Origin: Planctomycetota bacterium
GTDB taxonomy: Bacteria > Planctomycetota > Phycisphaerae > Phycisphaerales > Phycisphaeraceae
Assembly (NCBI GenBank): GCA_026386955.1
Contig: JAPLMQ010000093.1
Location: 1-37,374, forward strand
Direction of reading: 5' to 3'
DNA: 37,374 bases
The notes below the pieces were generated by a model. The model saw only the letters and a list, made by a program, of their open reading frames with translations. It made no database searches and was not told the origin of the DNA. Below, piece by piece: positions 1-7,992 of this stretch. Position 1 is the first letter of the stretch; every line of letters starts with the position of its first letter. Made by a program: the position numbers and the translations under genes.

Positions 1-194
1 TGCAGCCAGGGCGTGCGGCAGGCGATGACGTGCGGGGCCTTCCTCTCGGCCTTCTTCTCGGCCGTTTTGGCCTCGGGGGCCGGCGCGTCGGCGGCGCGGG
101 ACGGTGCGGCGACGCCCAGCCACATCCAGCCGGCGCAGGCCAGCGAAACGAGTATCGCCACGCGGCGAGGAAGACGGCAAGCGGTCGCGGCCAT
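1..194 (-). CDS. Secreted protein, amino-terminal part only
   Basis: Only the first 64 codons are in the window; the gene runs off the left edge. The ATG at 194-192 has an excellent Shine-Dalgarno sequence (AGGAGGT, about 7 nt upstream). The product begins MAATACRLPRRVAILVSLAC, a positively charged start followed by a hydrophobic stretch and an APSRAADAP-type signal-peptidase region, so it is probably exported by Sec. After the signal comes a short charged linker rich in Ala, Glu and Lys, and then HVIACRTPWL. No domain is visible in what remains, so no function can be given. It is divergent from the GroES-like gene, with 142 bp between the two starts. Confidence 0.72.
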   Translation of the reverse strand, partial: MAATACRLPRRVAILVSLACAGWMWLGVAAPSRAADAPAPEAKTAEKKAERKAPHVIACRTPWL

Positions 195-300
195 GGATGG
201 GACCTCCTGTTACGAGCGGGTGCGGAGCGGATGGAGGCCCTACGATAATCTCGAATCGCCTCGGTCGAAACGCCGCCCCTCCGCGGCCCCGCCCGCCTCT

Positions 301-330
301 TTGGCGCACCCCGCGCTCTTCTCCTACAAT
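301..330 (+). promoter_or_regulatory. Sigma-70-type promoter of the GroES-like gene
   Basis: A -35-like TTGGCG (301-306) and a -10 TACAAT (325-330) are separated by 18 nt. The -10 ends only 6 nt before the ATG at 337, so transcription would begin at or next to the start codon. No Shine-Dalgarno sequence precedes the ATG. Confidence 0.5.
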
Positions 331-336
331 GCCCCG

Positions 337-663
337 ATGAGCGAAGACACCAGCAAACGCAAGGCCTCCTCCTTCGAGACCGTCGAGCCCATCGGCAAGC
401 GCGTCCTGATCCGCAAGGACGAGGACAAGAAGCAGACCAAGAGCGGCATCCACCTCCCCGACAAGATCGAGATCCCCACGATCACCGGGCGCGTCGTCGC
501 CGTCTCCGCCGAGGTCGCCTCCGACACCAACTACCCCATCGAGCAGTATGACCGCGTGCTCTTCAACCCCAAGGAGGCGATCCCCGTCGACTTCGAGGGC
601 GACAACCGCCTCTTCGTCGTGCCCGTCGAGAACGTCGTCGCCGTCTTCCGCAAGGCGAACTGA
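337..663 (+). CDS. GroES/Cpn10-like co-chaperonin
   Basis: This 108-residue protein has the layout of the 10-kDa chaperonin family, whose ring caps GroEL during protein folding in the cytoplasm. Visible family features are the strand PIGKRVLIRKDE (canonical: plxdRVlVk), a mobile-loop region KKQTKSGIHLPDKIE that matches the usual T.gGI.LPd.a.ek, then GRVVAVSAE, a Y(D)RVLFNP segment and the closing strand VENVVAVFRKAN. The open frame continues far upstream, but the ATG at 337 is preferred because homology begins there and a promoter -10 lies just before it. The protein is more divergent than a standard GroES, with VDFEGDNRLFVV in place of the usual vk.dG.eyl.l. No groEL is nearby, so it may be an additional, non-operonic co-chaperonin. 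Confidence 0.85.
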   Translation: MSEDTSKRKASSFETVEPIGKRVLIRKDEDKKQTKSGIHLPDKIEIPTITGRVVAVSAEVASDTNYPIEQYDRVLFNPKEAIPVDFEGDNRLFVVPVENVVAVFRKAN

Positions 664-731
664 CGCATCAACTCGGCGCCGGCGTAGCCGACCCAAGTCG
701 TCCACCCTTCCGCGCGGTTTCCGTCACCACG

Positions 732-2063
732 ATGAAGACGCTCGCCATCCAACCCATCGGACCCTTCCAGGCCAAGGTGCGTCCGCCCGGCTCCAAGAGC
801 CTGACGAACCGCGCCCTCCTGCTCGCCGCCCTCGCCCGCGGGCGCTCCACGCTCCGCGGCGCGCTCCTCGCCGACGACTCGCGCCAGATGCTCGGCGCCC
901 TGCAATCCCTCGGCTACGCCGTCGACCTCATTGAGGACGCGCTCGGCGGCTCCTCCGCCACCGCCTCCCTCGACGGCCGCGACGGCAAGCTCTTCGCCCT
1001 CGACGAATCGCGCGAACTCTCCGTCGGCAACGCCGGCACCTCCTACCGCTTCCTCGCCGCCGCCCTCTGCCTGAGCTCGGGACGATTCACGCTCGACGGC
1101 GTCGCCCGCATGCGCCAGCGCCCCATCGGCCAGCTCGTCGACCCGCTCCGCGGCCTCGGCGCATCGATCGACTACGCCGGCGAGCCCGGCTTCCCCCCGC
1201 TCTCGATCCGCGGGTCCGCCGGCTCCATGTCGGGCGGCTCGGTCGCCATGCCCCCCACACTCTCAAGTCAGTACATCAGCGCCCTGCTGCAGATCGCCCC
1301 CTGCCTCGCCCGCGGCATGACGATGACCTTCGACGCCCCGGTGATCAGCCGACCCTACGTCGAGATGACGCTCGCCCTCATGCAGCGTTTCGGCGCGAAG
1401 TTCGAGGTCGACGACGCCTTCACACGCATCGTCGTCAAGCCCGGCGGCTACGTCGGGCAGGACTACGCCATCGAGCCCGACGCCTCCAACGCCTCCTACT
1501 TCCTCGCCGCCGCCGCCGTCGTGCCCGGAAGCAAATGCACCATTGAGGGCCTCGGCCGGCGGAGCCTGCAAGGCGACGTGGGCTTCGCCGACGTGCTCCA
1601 CACCATGGGCGCCGGCCTCCTCTTCGGCGACGACTTCATCACCGTCATCGCCCCCCCCGCGGGCCAGTCACTCCGCGGCATCGACATCGACTTGAACGCG
1701 ATGCCCGACATGGCCCAGACCCTCGCCGTCGTCGCCCTCTTCGCCAAGGGGCCCACGAGCATCCGCAACATCGGCAACCTGCGCGTGAAGGAGACCTACC
1801 GCCTCGCCGCCCTGCATACGGAGCTGACCAAGCTCGGCGCGACGGTCGAGATCGAAGGCGACGACCTGCACATCGAACCACCCGCGAACGGCGCGGCCGG
1901 CATCCGCCCCGCGGCCATCGACACCTACAACGACCACCGCATGGCCATGAGCTTCGCCGTCGCCGGCCTGCGGGCCCCGGGCGTGGTCATCAACGACCCC
2001 CACTGCGTCGACAAGACCTTCCCGGATTACTTCGAGCGCCTCGAAGAGTTGAGGACGAAGTAG
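732..2063 (+). CDS. aroA: 3-phosphoshikimate 1-carboxyvinyltransferase (EPSP synthase)
   Basis: EPSP synthase joins shikimate-3-phosphate and phosphoenolpyruvate in the shikimate pathway to aromatic amino acids. The 443-residue length is normal. PPGSKSLTNRALLLAALARG near the start contains the substrate-binding Lys22 and Arg27. GNAGTSYRF lies at residues 99-107, RVKETYRLAAL matches the RxKExxR active-site segment, and YNDHRMAMSFAVAG is the carboxy-terminal signature. In the GNAGT motif the position that is Pro101 in the E. coli enzyme is Phe107 here, while the Gly is kept. The stop is 6 nt before the ABC transporter start, so the two are probably co-transcribed. The Shine-Dalgarno sequence is weak. 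Confidence 0.96.
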   Translation: MKTLAIQPIGPFQAKVRPPGSKSLTNRALLLAALARGRSTLRGALLADDSRQMLGALQSLGYAVDLIEDALGGSSATASLDGRDGKLFALDESRELSVGNAGTSYRFLAAALCLSSGRFTLDGVARMRQRPIGQLVDPLRGLGASIDYAGEPGFPPLSIRGSAGSMSGGSVAMPPTLSSQYISALLQIAPCLARGMTMTFDAPVISRPYVEMTLALMQRFGAKFEVDDAFTRIVVKPGGYVGQDYAIEPDASNASYFLAAAAVVPGSKCTIEGLGRRSLQGDVGFADVLHTMGAGLLFGDDFITVIAPPAGQSLRGIDIDLNAMPDMAQTLAVVALFAKGPTSIRNIGNLRVKETYRLAALHTELTKLGATVEIEGDDLHIEPPANGAAGIRPAAIDTYNDHRMAMSFAVAGLRAPGVVINDPHCVDKTFPDYFERLEELRTK

Positions 2064-2069
2064 ATCCCG

Positions 2070-3944
2070 ATGAAGAACGACCCCTTCTGGCAAAGCGCAA
2101 AGGTCCTGCTCCGCTACCGGGCGCAGCTCGCCGTCGCGGGCGTCGGCGCGCTGATCTCCGCCGGCTGCTTCGGCGCGGGGCTGGGGATGCTCATCTACGT
2201 CTTCAAGCTCCTCCTGGCCGACCGCAAGTCGCTCCACGACATGGTCGCCGACCTGGTCGACAAGCACCTCACCGGCCCGCGCGTGCCCGCCCTCGTCCAC
2301 GACGCCGGCCTCTGGGTCGTCGCCCACCTGCCCGAAGACCCCTTCCGCGGCTTCGTCACCATCATGGCCGTCATCGCCGCGCTGACCATCGTCGGCAGCG
2401 TCGGGCGCTACATCCACGAGTTCATCACGCTCACCGTCTCGCAGCGGGCCGCCCTGGTCTGGCGCGGGCGCATGTTCCGCCGCCTCATCCACGCCCCGAT
2501 GGGCCAGGTGCTCGAGCGCGGCAACGCCGACCACATCTCCCGCATCGTCAACGACACCGGCCTGCTCGAGGTCGGCTACCGCTCGATCCTGGGCAAGACC
2601 ACCGCGGAGCTGACCAAGGGCGCCGCCGCTCTGGGGGCCGCGATCTGGCTCGACTGGAAACTCACGATGCTGGCCCTGGTCGCCGCGCCGCTGATCGCGA
2701 CGGTGCTGCGGAAATTCGGCAAACGCATCCGCCGGGCCGCCAAGAAGGCGATGCAGCAGCGCGGGCGCATCGTCGGCGCGCTCAACGAGGCCCTGGGCGG
2801 GCTCTCGGTGGTGAAGGTCCACAACGCCGAGGGCTACGAGCGCCGCCGCTTCGGGCGCGTCAACCGCGACCTCTTCGCCCAGGAGATGCGCATGCGCCAG
2901 GCGCGGGCCCTCTCCTCCCCGGTGATCGACACCGTCGCCCTACTCGCGGTCATGGGCGCCGCCAGCATCGCCGCGTGGTTCATCTTCGGCCACGGCGAGG
3001 GCAAGGCCGTCGAGCCCGAGAAATACTTCACCGTCCTGGTCATGCTCGGCGCCGCGGGCAACAGCTTGAAGCCCCTCACCGCCCTGCACAACCAGCTCTC
3101 CGAGGCCTCCGCCGCCGCCACGCGCGTCCTCGAGACCGTCGCCCTGCCCGTCGAGCCCGTCGGGGTCGACGCCCCGCGCGGCGCCCCCAAGCTCCCCCGC
3201 CACCACCAGTCGATCCTCTTCGACGACGTCACCTACCGCTACCCGAGCGCCGCACGTCCCGCCGTCGCCGGCGTCACCCTCAGCGTCACCCACGGGCAGA
3301 CCGTCGCCATCGTCGGCTCCAACGGCTCGGGCAAGACCACGCTGCTCTCCATGCTCCCGCGCCTGCTCCTGCCCGAGTCGGGCAAGGTCGTCATCGACGG
3401 CGTCGACGCCGCGAGCGTCAGCCTGCGCAGCCTGCGCGGGCAGATGGCGGTCGTCACCCAGCAGAACGTGCTTTTCGAGGGGACCATCGCCCAGAACATC
3501 GCCTACGGCCGCCGGCACGAGCCGATGGAGCGCATCGTCTCCGCCGCCAAGGCCGCCTTCGCCGACGAGTTCATCGCCTCGCTCCCGCTGGGCTACAACG
3601 CCCCGCTGGGCGAAGGCGGGGCCGGCCTCTCGGGCGGGCAGCGCCAGCGCATCTGCATCGCCCGGGCCGTGCTGCGCGACCCCGCCATCCTCATCCTCGA
3701 CGAGGCGACCAGCCAGATCGACGCCGACTCCGAGGCCAAGATCAACATGGCCATCCGCGCCCTCCGCAAGGGGCGAACGATCTTCGTCATCGCCCACCGC
3801 CTCAGCACCGTCGTCGACGCCGACCTGATCGTCGTGATGGCCGACGGGCAGATCGTCGACCGCGGCACCCACGCGGAGCTGCTCACGCGCTGCGCGATGT
3901 ACCAGACGCTCACGCAGACCCAGCTCGTGCAAACCCGCGCATAA
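2070..3944 (+). CDS. ABC transporter, fused permease and ATPase (MsbA-like exporter)
   Basis: A 624-residue half-transporter of the type IV exporter group: about 330 residues of six-helix membrane domain, then a nucleotide-binding domain. The membrane part begins at about residue 15 and contains the intracellular-loop pattern RMFRRLIHAPM...HISRIVNDTGLLE. The ATPase part shows Walker A GSNGSGKTT (about 416-424), a Q-loop VVTQQNVLFEGTI, the signature LSGGQRQR (about 520), Walker B ILILDEAT (about 539-546) and an H-loop IAHRLST. Such proteins work as homodimers and flip lipids, lipid A or other amphiphiles across the inner membrane. Substrate cannot be read from the sequence. It sits 6 nt after aroA and 67 nt before the deacetylase gene, so an envelope role is plausible. 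Confidence 0.93.
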   Translation: MKNDPFWQSAKVLLRYRAQLAVAGVGALISAGCFGAGLGMLIYVFKLLLADRKSLHDMVADLVDKHLTGPRVPALVHDAGLWVVAHLPEDPFRGFVTIMAVIAALTIVGSVGRYIHEFITLTVSQRAALVWRGRMFRRLIHAPMGQVLERGNADHISRIVNDTGLLEVGYRSILGKTTAELTKGAAALGAAIWLDWKLTMLALVAAPLIATVLRKFGKRIRRAAKKAMQQRGRIVGALNEALGGLSVVKVHNAEGYERRRFGRVNRDLFAQEMRMRQARALSSPVIDTVALLAVMGAASIAAWFIFGHGEGKAVEPEKYFTVLVMLGAAGNSLKPLTALHNQLSEASAAATRVLETVALPVEPVGVDAPRGAPKLPRHHQSILFDDVTYRYPSAARPAVAGVTLSVTHGQTVAIVGSNGSGKTTLLSMLPRLLLPESGKVVIDGVDAASVSLRSLRGQMAVVTQQNVLFEGTIAQNIAYGRRHEPMERIVSAAKAAFADEFIASLPLGYNAPLGEGGAGLSGGQRQRICIARAVLRDPAILILDEATSQIDADSEAKINMAIRALRKGRTIFVIAHRLSTVVDADLIVVMADGQIVDRGTHAELLTRCAMYQTLTQTQLVQTRA

Positions 3945-3956
3945 ACCCTCTTCAAG

Positions 3957-3980
3957 GATGGACAACTTCAGTTGTCCATC
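3957..3980. repeat. Perfect 11-bp inverted repeat with a 2-nt centre
   Basis: The arms GATGGACAACT and AGTTGTCCATC surround TC. It lies 12 nt after the ABC transporter stop, with no run of T after it, so it is a weak candidate for a terminator and could equally be a dispersed palindrome or an mRNA-stabilising hairpin. An in-frame ATG inside the left arm (3958) could be mistaken for the start of the next gene. Confidence 0.6.
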
Positions 3981-4011
3981 ATCAGCGCCCTTCGAAATCC
4001 GGAGCCTCCCC

Positions 4012-4716
4012 ATGCACCTGGTCTCCCTCACCTTCGACGACGGCTTCCGCAAGTCGAGCGAGCTCACCGCGACGATCTTCGAGAGCTTCGGCCAGCGCGC
4101 GTCGATCAACCCCGTCGCCTGGGCCCATGAGCCCGACTTCGTCACCCCCGAGCCGACCTGGGGCAAGCACATGTGCGGCGACTGGGCGATGTGGCGCGGC
4201 CTCGCCGCCCGCGGGCACGAGGTCATGCCCCACGGCCTGGTCCACATCAACAAGGCCTCGATCCGCTTCGCCGACGCCGCCAACCTCATCGCCCGCAACA
4301 TCGCCATCTTCGAAACGGAGATGCCCGGCTTCGACCGCACGCAATCCATCTACAACTTCCCCTACAACGCCACCACCCCCGAGATCGAGGCCTGGCTGCC
4401 CACCGTCATCGGCGGCTTCCGCGGCGGACACATCCAGCACGGCATCAACCCGCTCCCCACGGCCGAGACGCGCGTCGTCCGCACCTGCGGCCACGGCCCC
4501 ACCGGCACCGAGCAGGGGATGGAATCCTGCATCGAGGAGCTTTTCAAGCGCCCCGAGGGCTGGCTGGTCTACAACCTGCACGGGCTCGACGGCGAGGGCT
4601 GGGGCGAGATCTCCTCCGACTACCTCCGCCGCACGCTCGATCGCCTGCTCAAGAGGCCCGGCACGCGCCTCTCGCCCGTCGCCGCGGCCCTCAACGCCGC
4701 CCGGCGGGCGGGCTGA
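4012..4716 (+). CDS. NodB-type polysaccharide deacetylase family protein
   Basis: This 234-residue protein carries the hallmarks of carbohydrate esterase family 4 and related deacetylases. LVSLTFDDGF at the start gives the catalytic and metal-binding Asp pair; HGLVH (near residue 80) gives the two metal-binding His of the HxxxH motif; FPYN stands for the RxPYG-like third motif; and YNLHGLDGEGWGE near the end fits the last conserved His region. These enzymes remove N- or O-acetyl groups from glycans. I chose the ATG at 4012 over the in-frame ATG at 3958 because GGAG lies 7 nt before it, homology starts there, and the earlier ATG is buried in a palindrome. There is no signal peptide, so the protein looks cytoplasmic. 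The next gene begins 5 nt after the stop, which suggests a two-gene unit for glycan processing. Confidence 0.82.
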   Translation: MHLVSLTFDDGFRKSSELTATIFESFGQRASINPVAWAHEPDFVTPEPTWGKHMCGDWAMWRGLAARGHEVMPHGLVHINKASIRFADAANLIARNIAIFETEMPGFDRTQSIYNFPYNATTPEIEAWLPTVIGGFRGGHIQHGINPLPTAETRVVRTCGHGPTGTEQGMESCIEELFKRPEGWLVYNLHGLDGEGWGEISSDYLRRTLDRLLKRPGTRLSPVAAALNAARRAG

Positions 4717-4720
4717 CGCC

Positions 4721-6394
4721 GTGGCCAAACTCCGCGACGTCAACACCACCGACCTCGCCGGCGCCATCCGCCTGGGCTGCGCGACGATGCAGCGCGTCTT
4801 CAACGCCGACGACCACGACCGCCCGCACTTCATGGCCACCGCCGCCCCGCCCGAGCTGGCCGGCTTCGGCTTCGGCGCGACCTACACCGAGGCCCACGTC
4901 CCCGGCCGGCATCTCAATGCCCTGCTCACCGCCGAGGATGTGCTGGGCATCGCGCCCGACGCGCGCGCCATCACGAACCACCGCAACGCCTTCCTCTTCG
5001 CCTTCAGCGGCACGGTCCCGCTCCCGCTCAACCGCCACGTCGTCGAAGGCCCGCTGGTCAACTTCGCCGACCACAACATCCGCGAGAACATGTTCGCCTG
5101 CTATGCCCTTGTGCGCTACCGCAAGGACGAGCAGGCCCGCGAGATCGCCGAGCGCTGCATCGCCACCATCCTCGAGCGCTGGAGCCCCAAGGCCGGCTGG
5201 GACATCCCCTGGCTGGAGTCGCACGGCGTCAAGCTCACCCAGCAGACCTTCGTCTGGGGCCTCGCCCGCTCCATCGGCCCACTCGTGAAATACCACCAGG
5301 CCTCGGGCTCGCCCCGCGCGCTGGAGCTGGCCGAGATCCTCGCCGAGAAGGCGACGGAGGAATTCTTCCGCGCCGAGGGCGAGTTCGACGCCAAGCTCTT
5401 CGGGCACCACACCCACTCGACCACCTGCGCCCTCTCCTCGCTCGCCCAGCTCGCCGCCCTGCGCGGGGACGCCCGGCTGATGCAGTGCGTCCGCTCCTTC
5501 TACGACCGCGGTCTGTGGCGGATCCGCGACGAGCTCGGCTGGGTGATGGAGCAGGCGGGCAACCCTGCCTGGAACGCCGACCGCGGCGAGATCAACAACA
5601 CCGGCGACATCGCCGAGGCCGCGCTGCTCCTCGCCCGCGCGGGCGACGCGACGAAGCCCGGCGAGGCCGCCCCCCGCGTCGAAACCTCCCGCCGCGTGGA
5701 GGCAAGCCGCTACGCCGACGTCGAGCGCATGCTGCGCTGCCACCTCCTGCCCGCGCAGCTGCGCGACACCTCCTTCATCGTCGAGCCCGCCTCGCGCGAG
5801 GGCGTCGCCCGCGATCGGCTCGAGGACGGCAAGCGCGACGTCGCCGCCCGCATGCGCGGCGGGTTCGGCTTCCCCGCCCCTTACGGCCACCAGCCCCTGG
5901 GCATGGCCATGATCGAGTTCTGCCTCGACATCGTCGGCGGCGGCGTCGGCTCCCTCTGCGAAGCCTGGCGCGAGGCCGTCGTCGACGACGCCCGCGGGCT
6001 CTGCGTCAACCTGCTCTTCGACCGCCAGCAAGACGGCGTGACGATCGAGTCGCCCTACACCCACGACCGCCTCCGCGTCACGCTCGGCCGCCCGCGCCCG
6101 CTCTGGGTGCGCATCCCGACGGGCGAGATGGCGAAGCCCGGCGATGCACCCATCGCCTGTCCGCCGAGCCTCCGCGTCGTCGGAGCCGAGGGCGGCTGGT
6201 CCTGGCGCGACGGCTACGCCCACATCCCCGCCCCGCCGGCGGGCCGCCCGGTCGAGTTCCACTTCGACCTGCCCACGCGCGACCTCACGCTCCGCCACCA
6301 CATCCACCCCACCCGCGTCCGCCTCCGCGGCGAATCGGTCCTCGCGATGGACAACCACGGGGCCGACCTGACCTTCTTCGAGCCGATGCCTTGA
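4721..6394 (+). CDS. Putative six-hairpin glycosidase-like protein (GH127-like)
   Basis: A 557-residue protein with a GTG start 4 nt after the deacetylase stop; the Shine-Dalgarno sequence is poor, consistent with translational coupling. The first 400 residues are mostly helical, with paired-helix segments such as NIRENMFACYALVRYRKDEQ and NNTGDIAEAALLLARAG, typical of (alpha/alpha)6-barrel glycosidases. The tail is beta-rich, with VTIESPYTHDRLRVTLG and LWVRIPTG, resembling the LRIPxW region that follows the barrel in beta-L-arabinofuranosidases (GH127/GH146). No catalytic residues can be assigned, so the family placement is tentative. It has no signal peptide. Codon use matches the neighbours. 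Pairing with a deacetylase suggests breakdown of an acetylated glycan. It converges on the following minus-strand gene with 17 bp between them. Confidence 0.7.
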   Translation: MAKLRDVNTTDLAGAIRLGCATMQRVFNADDHDRPHFMATAAPPELAGFGFGATYTEAHVPGRHLNALLTAEDVLGIAPDARAITNHRNAFLFAFSGTVPLPLNRHVVEGPLVNFADHNIRENMFACYALVRYRKDEQAREIAERCIATILERWSPKAGWDIPWLESHGVKLTQQTFVWGLARSIGPLVKYHQASGSPRALELAEILAEKATEEFFRAEGEFDAKLFGHHTHSTTCALSSLAQLAALRGDARLMQCVRSFYDRGLWRIRDELGWVMEQAGNPAWNADRGEINNTGDIAEAALLLARAGDATKPGEAAPRVETSRRVEASRYADVERMLRCHLLPAQLRDTSFIVEPASREGVARDRLEDGKRDVAARMRGGFGFPAPYGHQPLGMAMIEFCLDIVGGGVGSLCEAWREAVVDDARGLCVNLLFDRQQDGVTIESPYTHDRLRVTLGRPRPLWVRIPTGEMAKPGDAPIACPPSLRVVGAEGGWSWRDGYAHIPAPPAGRPVEFHFDLPTRDLTLRHHIHPTRVRLRGESVLAMDNHGADLTFFEPMP

Positions 6395-6411
6395 ACACCG
6401 ATTGAGCGCGG

Positions 6412-7146
6412 TCAACGGACGATGTTGGGCAGCAGCTTCTCCTGCGGCGCGAGGCCGAGCGCCTTGATCTCCTTGGAATTGAGCGCCCGCTTGCGGACGG
6501 CGTAGAGTTCGCGGTTTCCGAACCAGGCTTCGCCCCGCGCGGGCTGCCTCGTGCCGTCCGCCAGCGCGACGACGGTCCCGCTCAGCACGTCGCGGGCCCC
6601 GACAGGCGCGTCGGCGATCCGCGCGGTGCGGATCTCGAACCAGACGCCCTTGATCTGGCCGGCGTACCGGTCGGGGCCGAGTTCCTTGAAGCGCGGCCCC
6701 GGCGCGGTCCGAAGCCGCCACCAAGCTCGGTTCGAGAACTTGTTGCGGCGGAGAAGCCCCGTCGCGGGATCGACGTAGAGCAACGACCCCCAACGGTGGC
6801 CGCCGTGGCCCACGCGATAGGCATGGCCACGCTCGACGAAGAGCGGATGGCGGTCGACGTATTGGTCGATGTGCTGCCAGATGTGGGCCTGCACGGTGTT
6901 GTTGCGGTCGATGTGCTCGGCCAACTCCGCGTGGACCTTGCTCCACGGCCGGCCGACGCTGCCCTCGAGGAACCGCCGGAGCGGCGCGAGGTTCTCGTTG
7001 AGGTACTTGTCGGTGCGGCGGATGCTCTCCCGCGTCGGCCAGTGCTCGGGCGGCATCTGCTGCCGCTTCTTGGTGTGGTTCGGCGCCTTCAGGTGCGACC
7101 GCACGCGCGGGCGCTCGACGATCAACTTGTCCATGTCATCACGCAT
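6412..7146 (-). CDS. Hypothetical protein, 244 aa, basic and Trp/His-rich
   Basis: I do not recognise this family. The start is taken as the ATG at 7146-7144 (MRDDMDKLIVERPR), preceded by a purine-rich GAGAAAGAAG about 5 nt upstream; a TTG 18 nt further up is also possible. The amino-terminal half is strongly basic and then aromatic, with HWPTRESIRRTDKYLNENLA and NNTVQAHIWQHIDQYVDRH. The middle has GGHRWGSLLYVDPATGLLRR and the end looks like a small beta domain (GTVVALADGTRQPARGEAW). There is no signal peptide or membrane helix. Well-formed secondary-structure periodicity and a good upstream promoter (7369-7396) argue that it is real. The leader would be about 215 nt long. Confidence 0.75.
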   Translation of the reverse strand: MRDDMDKLIVERPRVRSHLKAPNHTKKRQQMPPEHWPTRESIRRTDKYLNENLAPLRRFLEGSVGRPWSKVHAELAEHIDRNNTVQAHIWQHIDQYVDRHPLFVERGHAYRVGHGGHRWGSLLYVDPATGLLRRNKFSNRAWWRLRTAPGPRFKELGPDRYAGQIKGVWFEIRTARIADAPVGARDVLSGTVVALADGTRQPARGEAWFGNRELYAVRKRALNSKEIKALGLAPQEKLLPNIVR

Positions 7147-7368
7147 GGGATGCTTCTTTCTCAATGATCAATCAGGACGGAGCGACACCGACCGCCGTGC
7201 GACGAGTCGCGCGGCGAAAACGAAAACACAAACCGCCGTCAGTCGGTGGCCGAGGGGGGCGAGGGGGGCGATCGTTCGTTTGCGGAGGGAGATTGGCCCC
7301 GCGACGAAAGCGTCGCGAGACGGGCGGCGATGGGTTTTGCGGTCAGTGGATGAGCATTGAGGAGCGGA

Positions 7369-7396
7369 AATATAACCGCGGTTTTCAGGGAGTCAA
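7369..7396 (-). promoter_or_regulatory. Sigma-70-type promoter with long leader for the 244-aa gene
   Basis: On the minus strand TTGACT (7396-7391) and TATATT (7374-7369) are 16 nt apart, and the spacer ends in a 10-bp palindrome AACCGCGGTT (7374-7383) overlapping the -10. Transcription would start near 7362, giving about 215 nt of leader before the ATG at 7146. The leader contains a perfect 7-bp hairpin CGCGACG-AAAG-CGTCGCG (7300-7317). No known riboswitch class is recognised. Confidence 0.5.
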
Positions 7397-7476
7397 TGAA
7401 ATTCAACGGAAAATCATGCGTGTCAAGTTCAAACCGCTTCATCCTCTCTCAGCACGACGGCCCAGATGTCGATCAT

Positions 7477-7920
7477 TCATTTCAATGTCGTCACCGAGAC
7501 TTCGGTGACCAACGAACGCGGCTCGTTGCTGGGAACAATTCCCATCAACTCGTACGCTCGCTCCGCCTCGCCTTTCGGGGTCAGGTTTCCGACTCGCACG
7601 TAACCACGGTGATGCACATGGCCAGGTGCATCCACCATGACAAAAAACTCATTGCCTTTGACGTCGTGCCTGAGCTGGACCACGCCATCTGGCCCCGTTA
7701 TGCCGACGACGGGGCAACGCTTCCTGAAAATCAAGCGTAACGGATCGATTCCGGGCAACCCCACCGCGACCTTTGCGCCCTCAACCGGCGTCCGCTTTTC
7801 GAGCTCTAGCACCGACACGGTGAAAACCCGTTTCGGCGCGCAACCCACGCAAAAAAGACCCACGGCGAGGATCAAGATCCAATGGCTGACCGATGGTCTT
7901 GCGTTGACTGAAATTCTCAC
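7477..7920 (-). CDS. Putative lipoprotein with a carboxypeptidase-regulatory-like beta domain
   Basis: A 147-residue exported protein. The GTG at 7920-7918 is chosen because AGGGGGA lies about 7 nt before it and a signal peptide follows at once (basic start, then WILILAVGLFCVGCAPKR). The Cys at residue 27 fits a lipobox, although the -3 position is Cys rather than Leu. The mature part, VFTVSVLELEKRTPVEGAKV then GITGPDGVVQLRH and FFVMVDAPGHVHHRGYVRV, has the spacing of a small transthyretin-like beta sandwich as seen in carboxypeptidase-regulatory-like domains, which bind or decorate extracellular proteins. Specific function is unknown. AT content is higher than in the neighbours. It points the same way as the 244-aa gene, but that gene has its own promoter. 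Confidence 0.72.
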   Translation of the reverse strand: MRISVNARPSVSHWILILAVGLFCVGCAPKRVFTVSVLELEKRTPVEGAKVAVGLPGIDPLRLIFRKRCPVVGITGPDGVVQLRHDVKGNEFFVMVDAPGHVHHRGYVRVGNLTPKGEAERAYELMGIVPSNEPRSLVTEVSVTTLK

Positions 7921-7992
7921 GCGCGATCCCCCTTTCGTCCTCGCTTCTCTCTCACGGAGAAACACCGATTCTCACGTCATCCGCGGTATCGC

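Noticed and set aside
2975..4720. Continuation of the glycosidase-like reading frame upstream of 4721 (would give 1139 residues)
   Set aside because: The upstream part is a shadow of the ABC transporter and deacetylase genes; its translation is almost only Arg, Pro, His and Ala, without domain patterns.
4691..6946. Long minus-strand frame of 751 codons
   Set aside because: It lies antisense to the glycosidase-like gene and has the composition expected of high-GC antisense frames.
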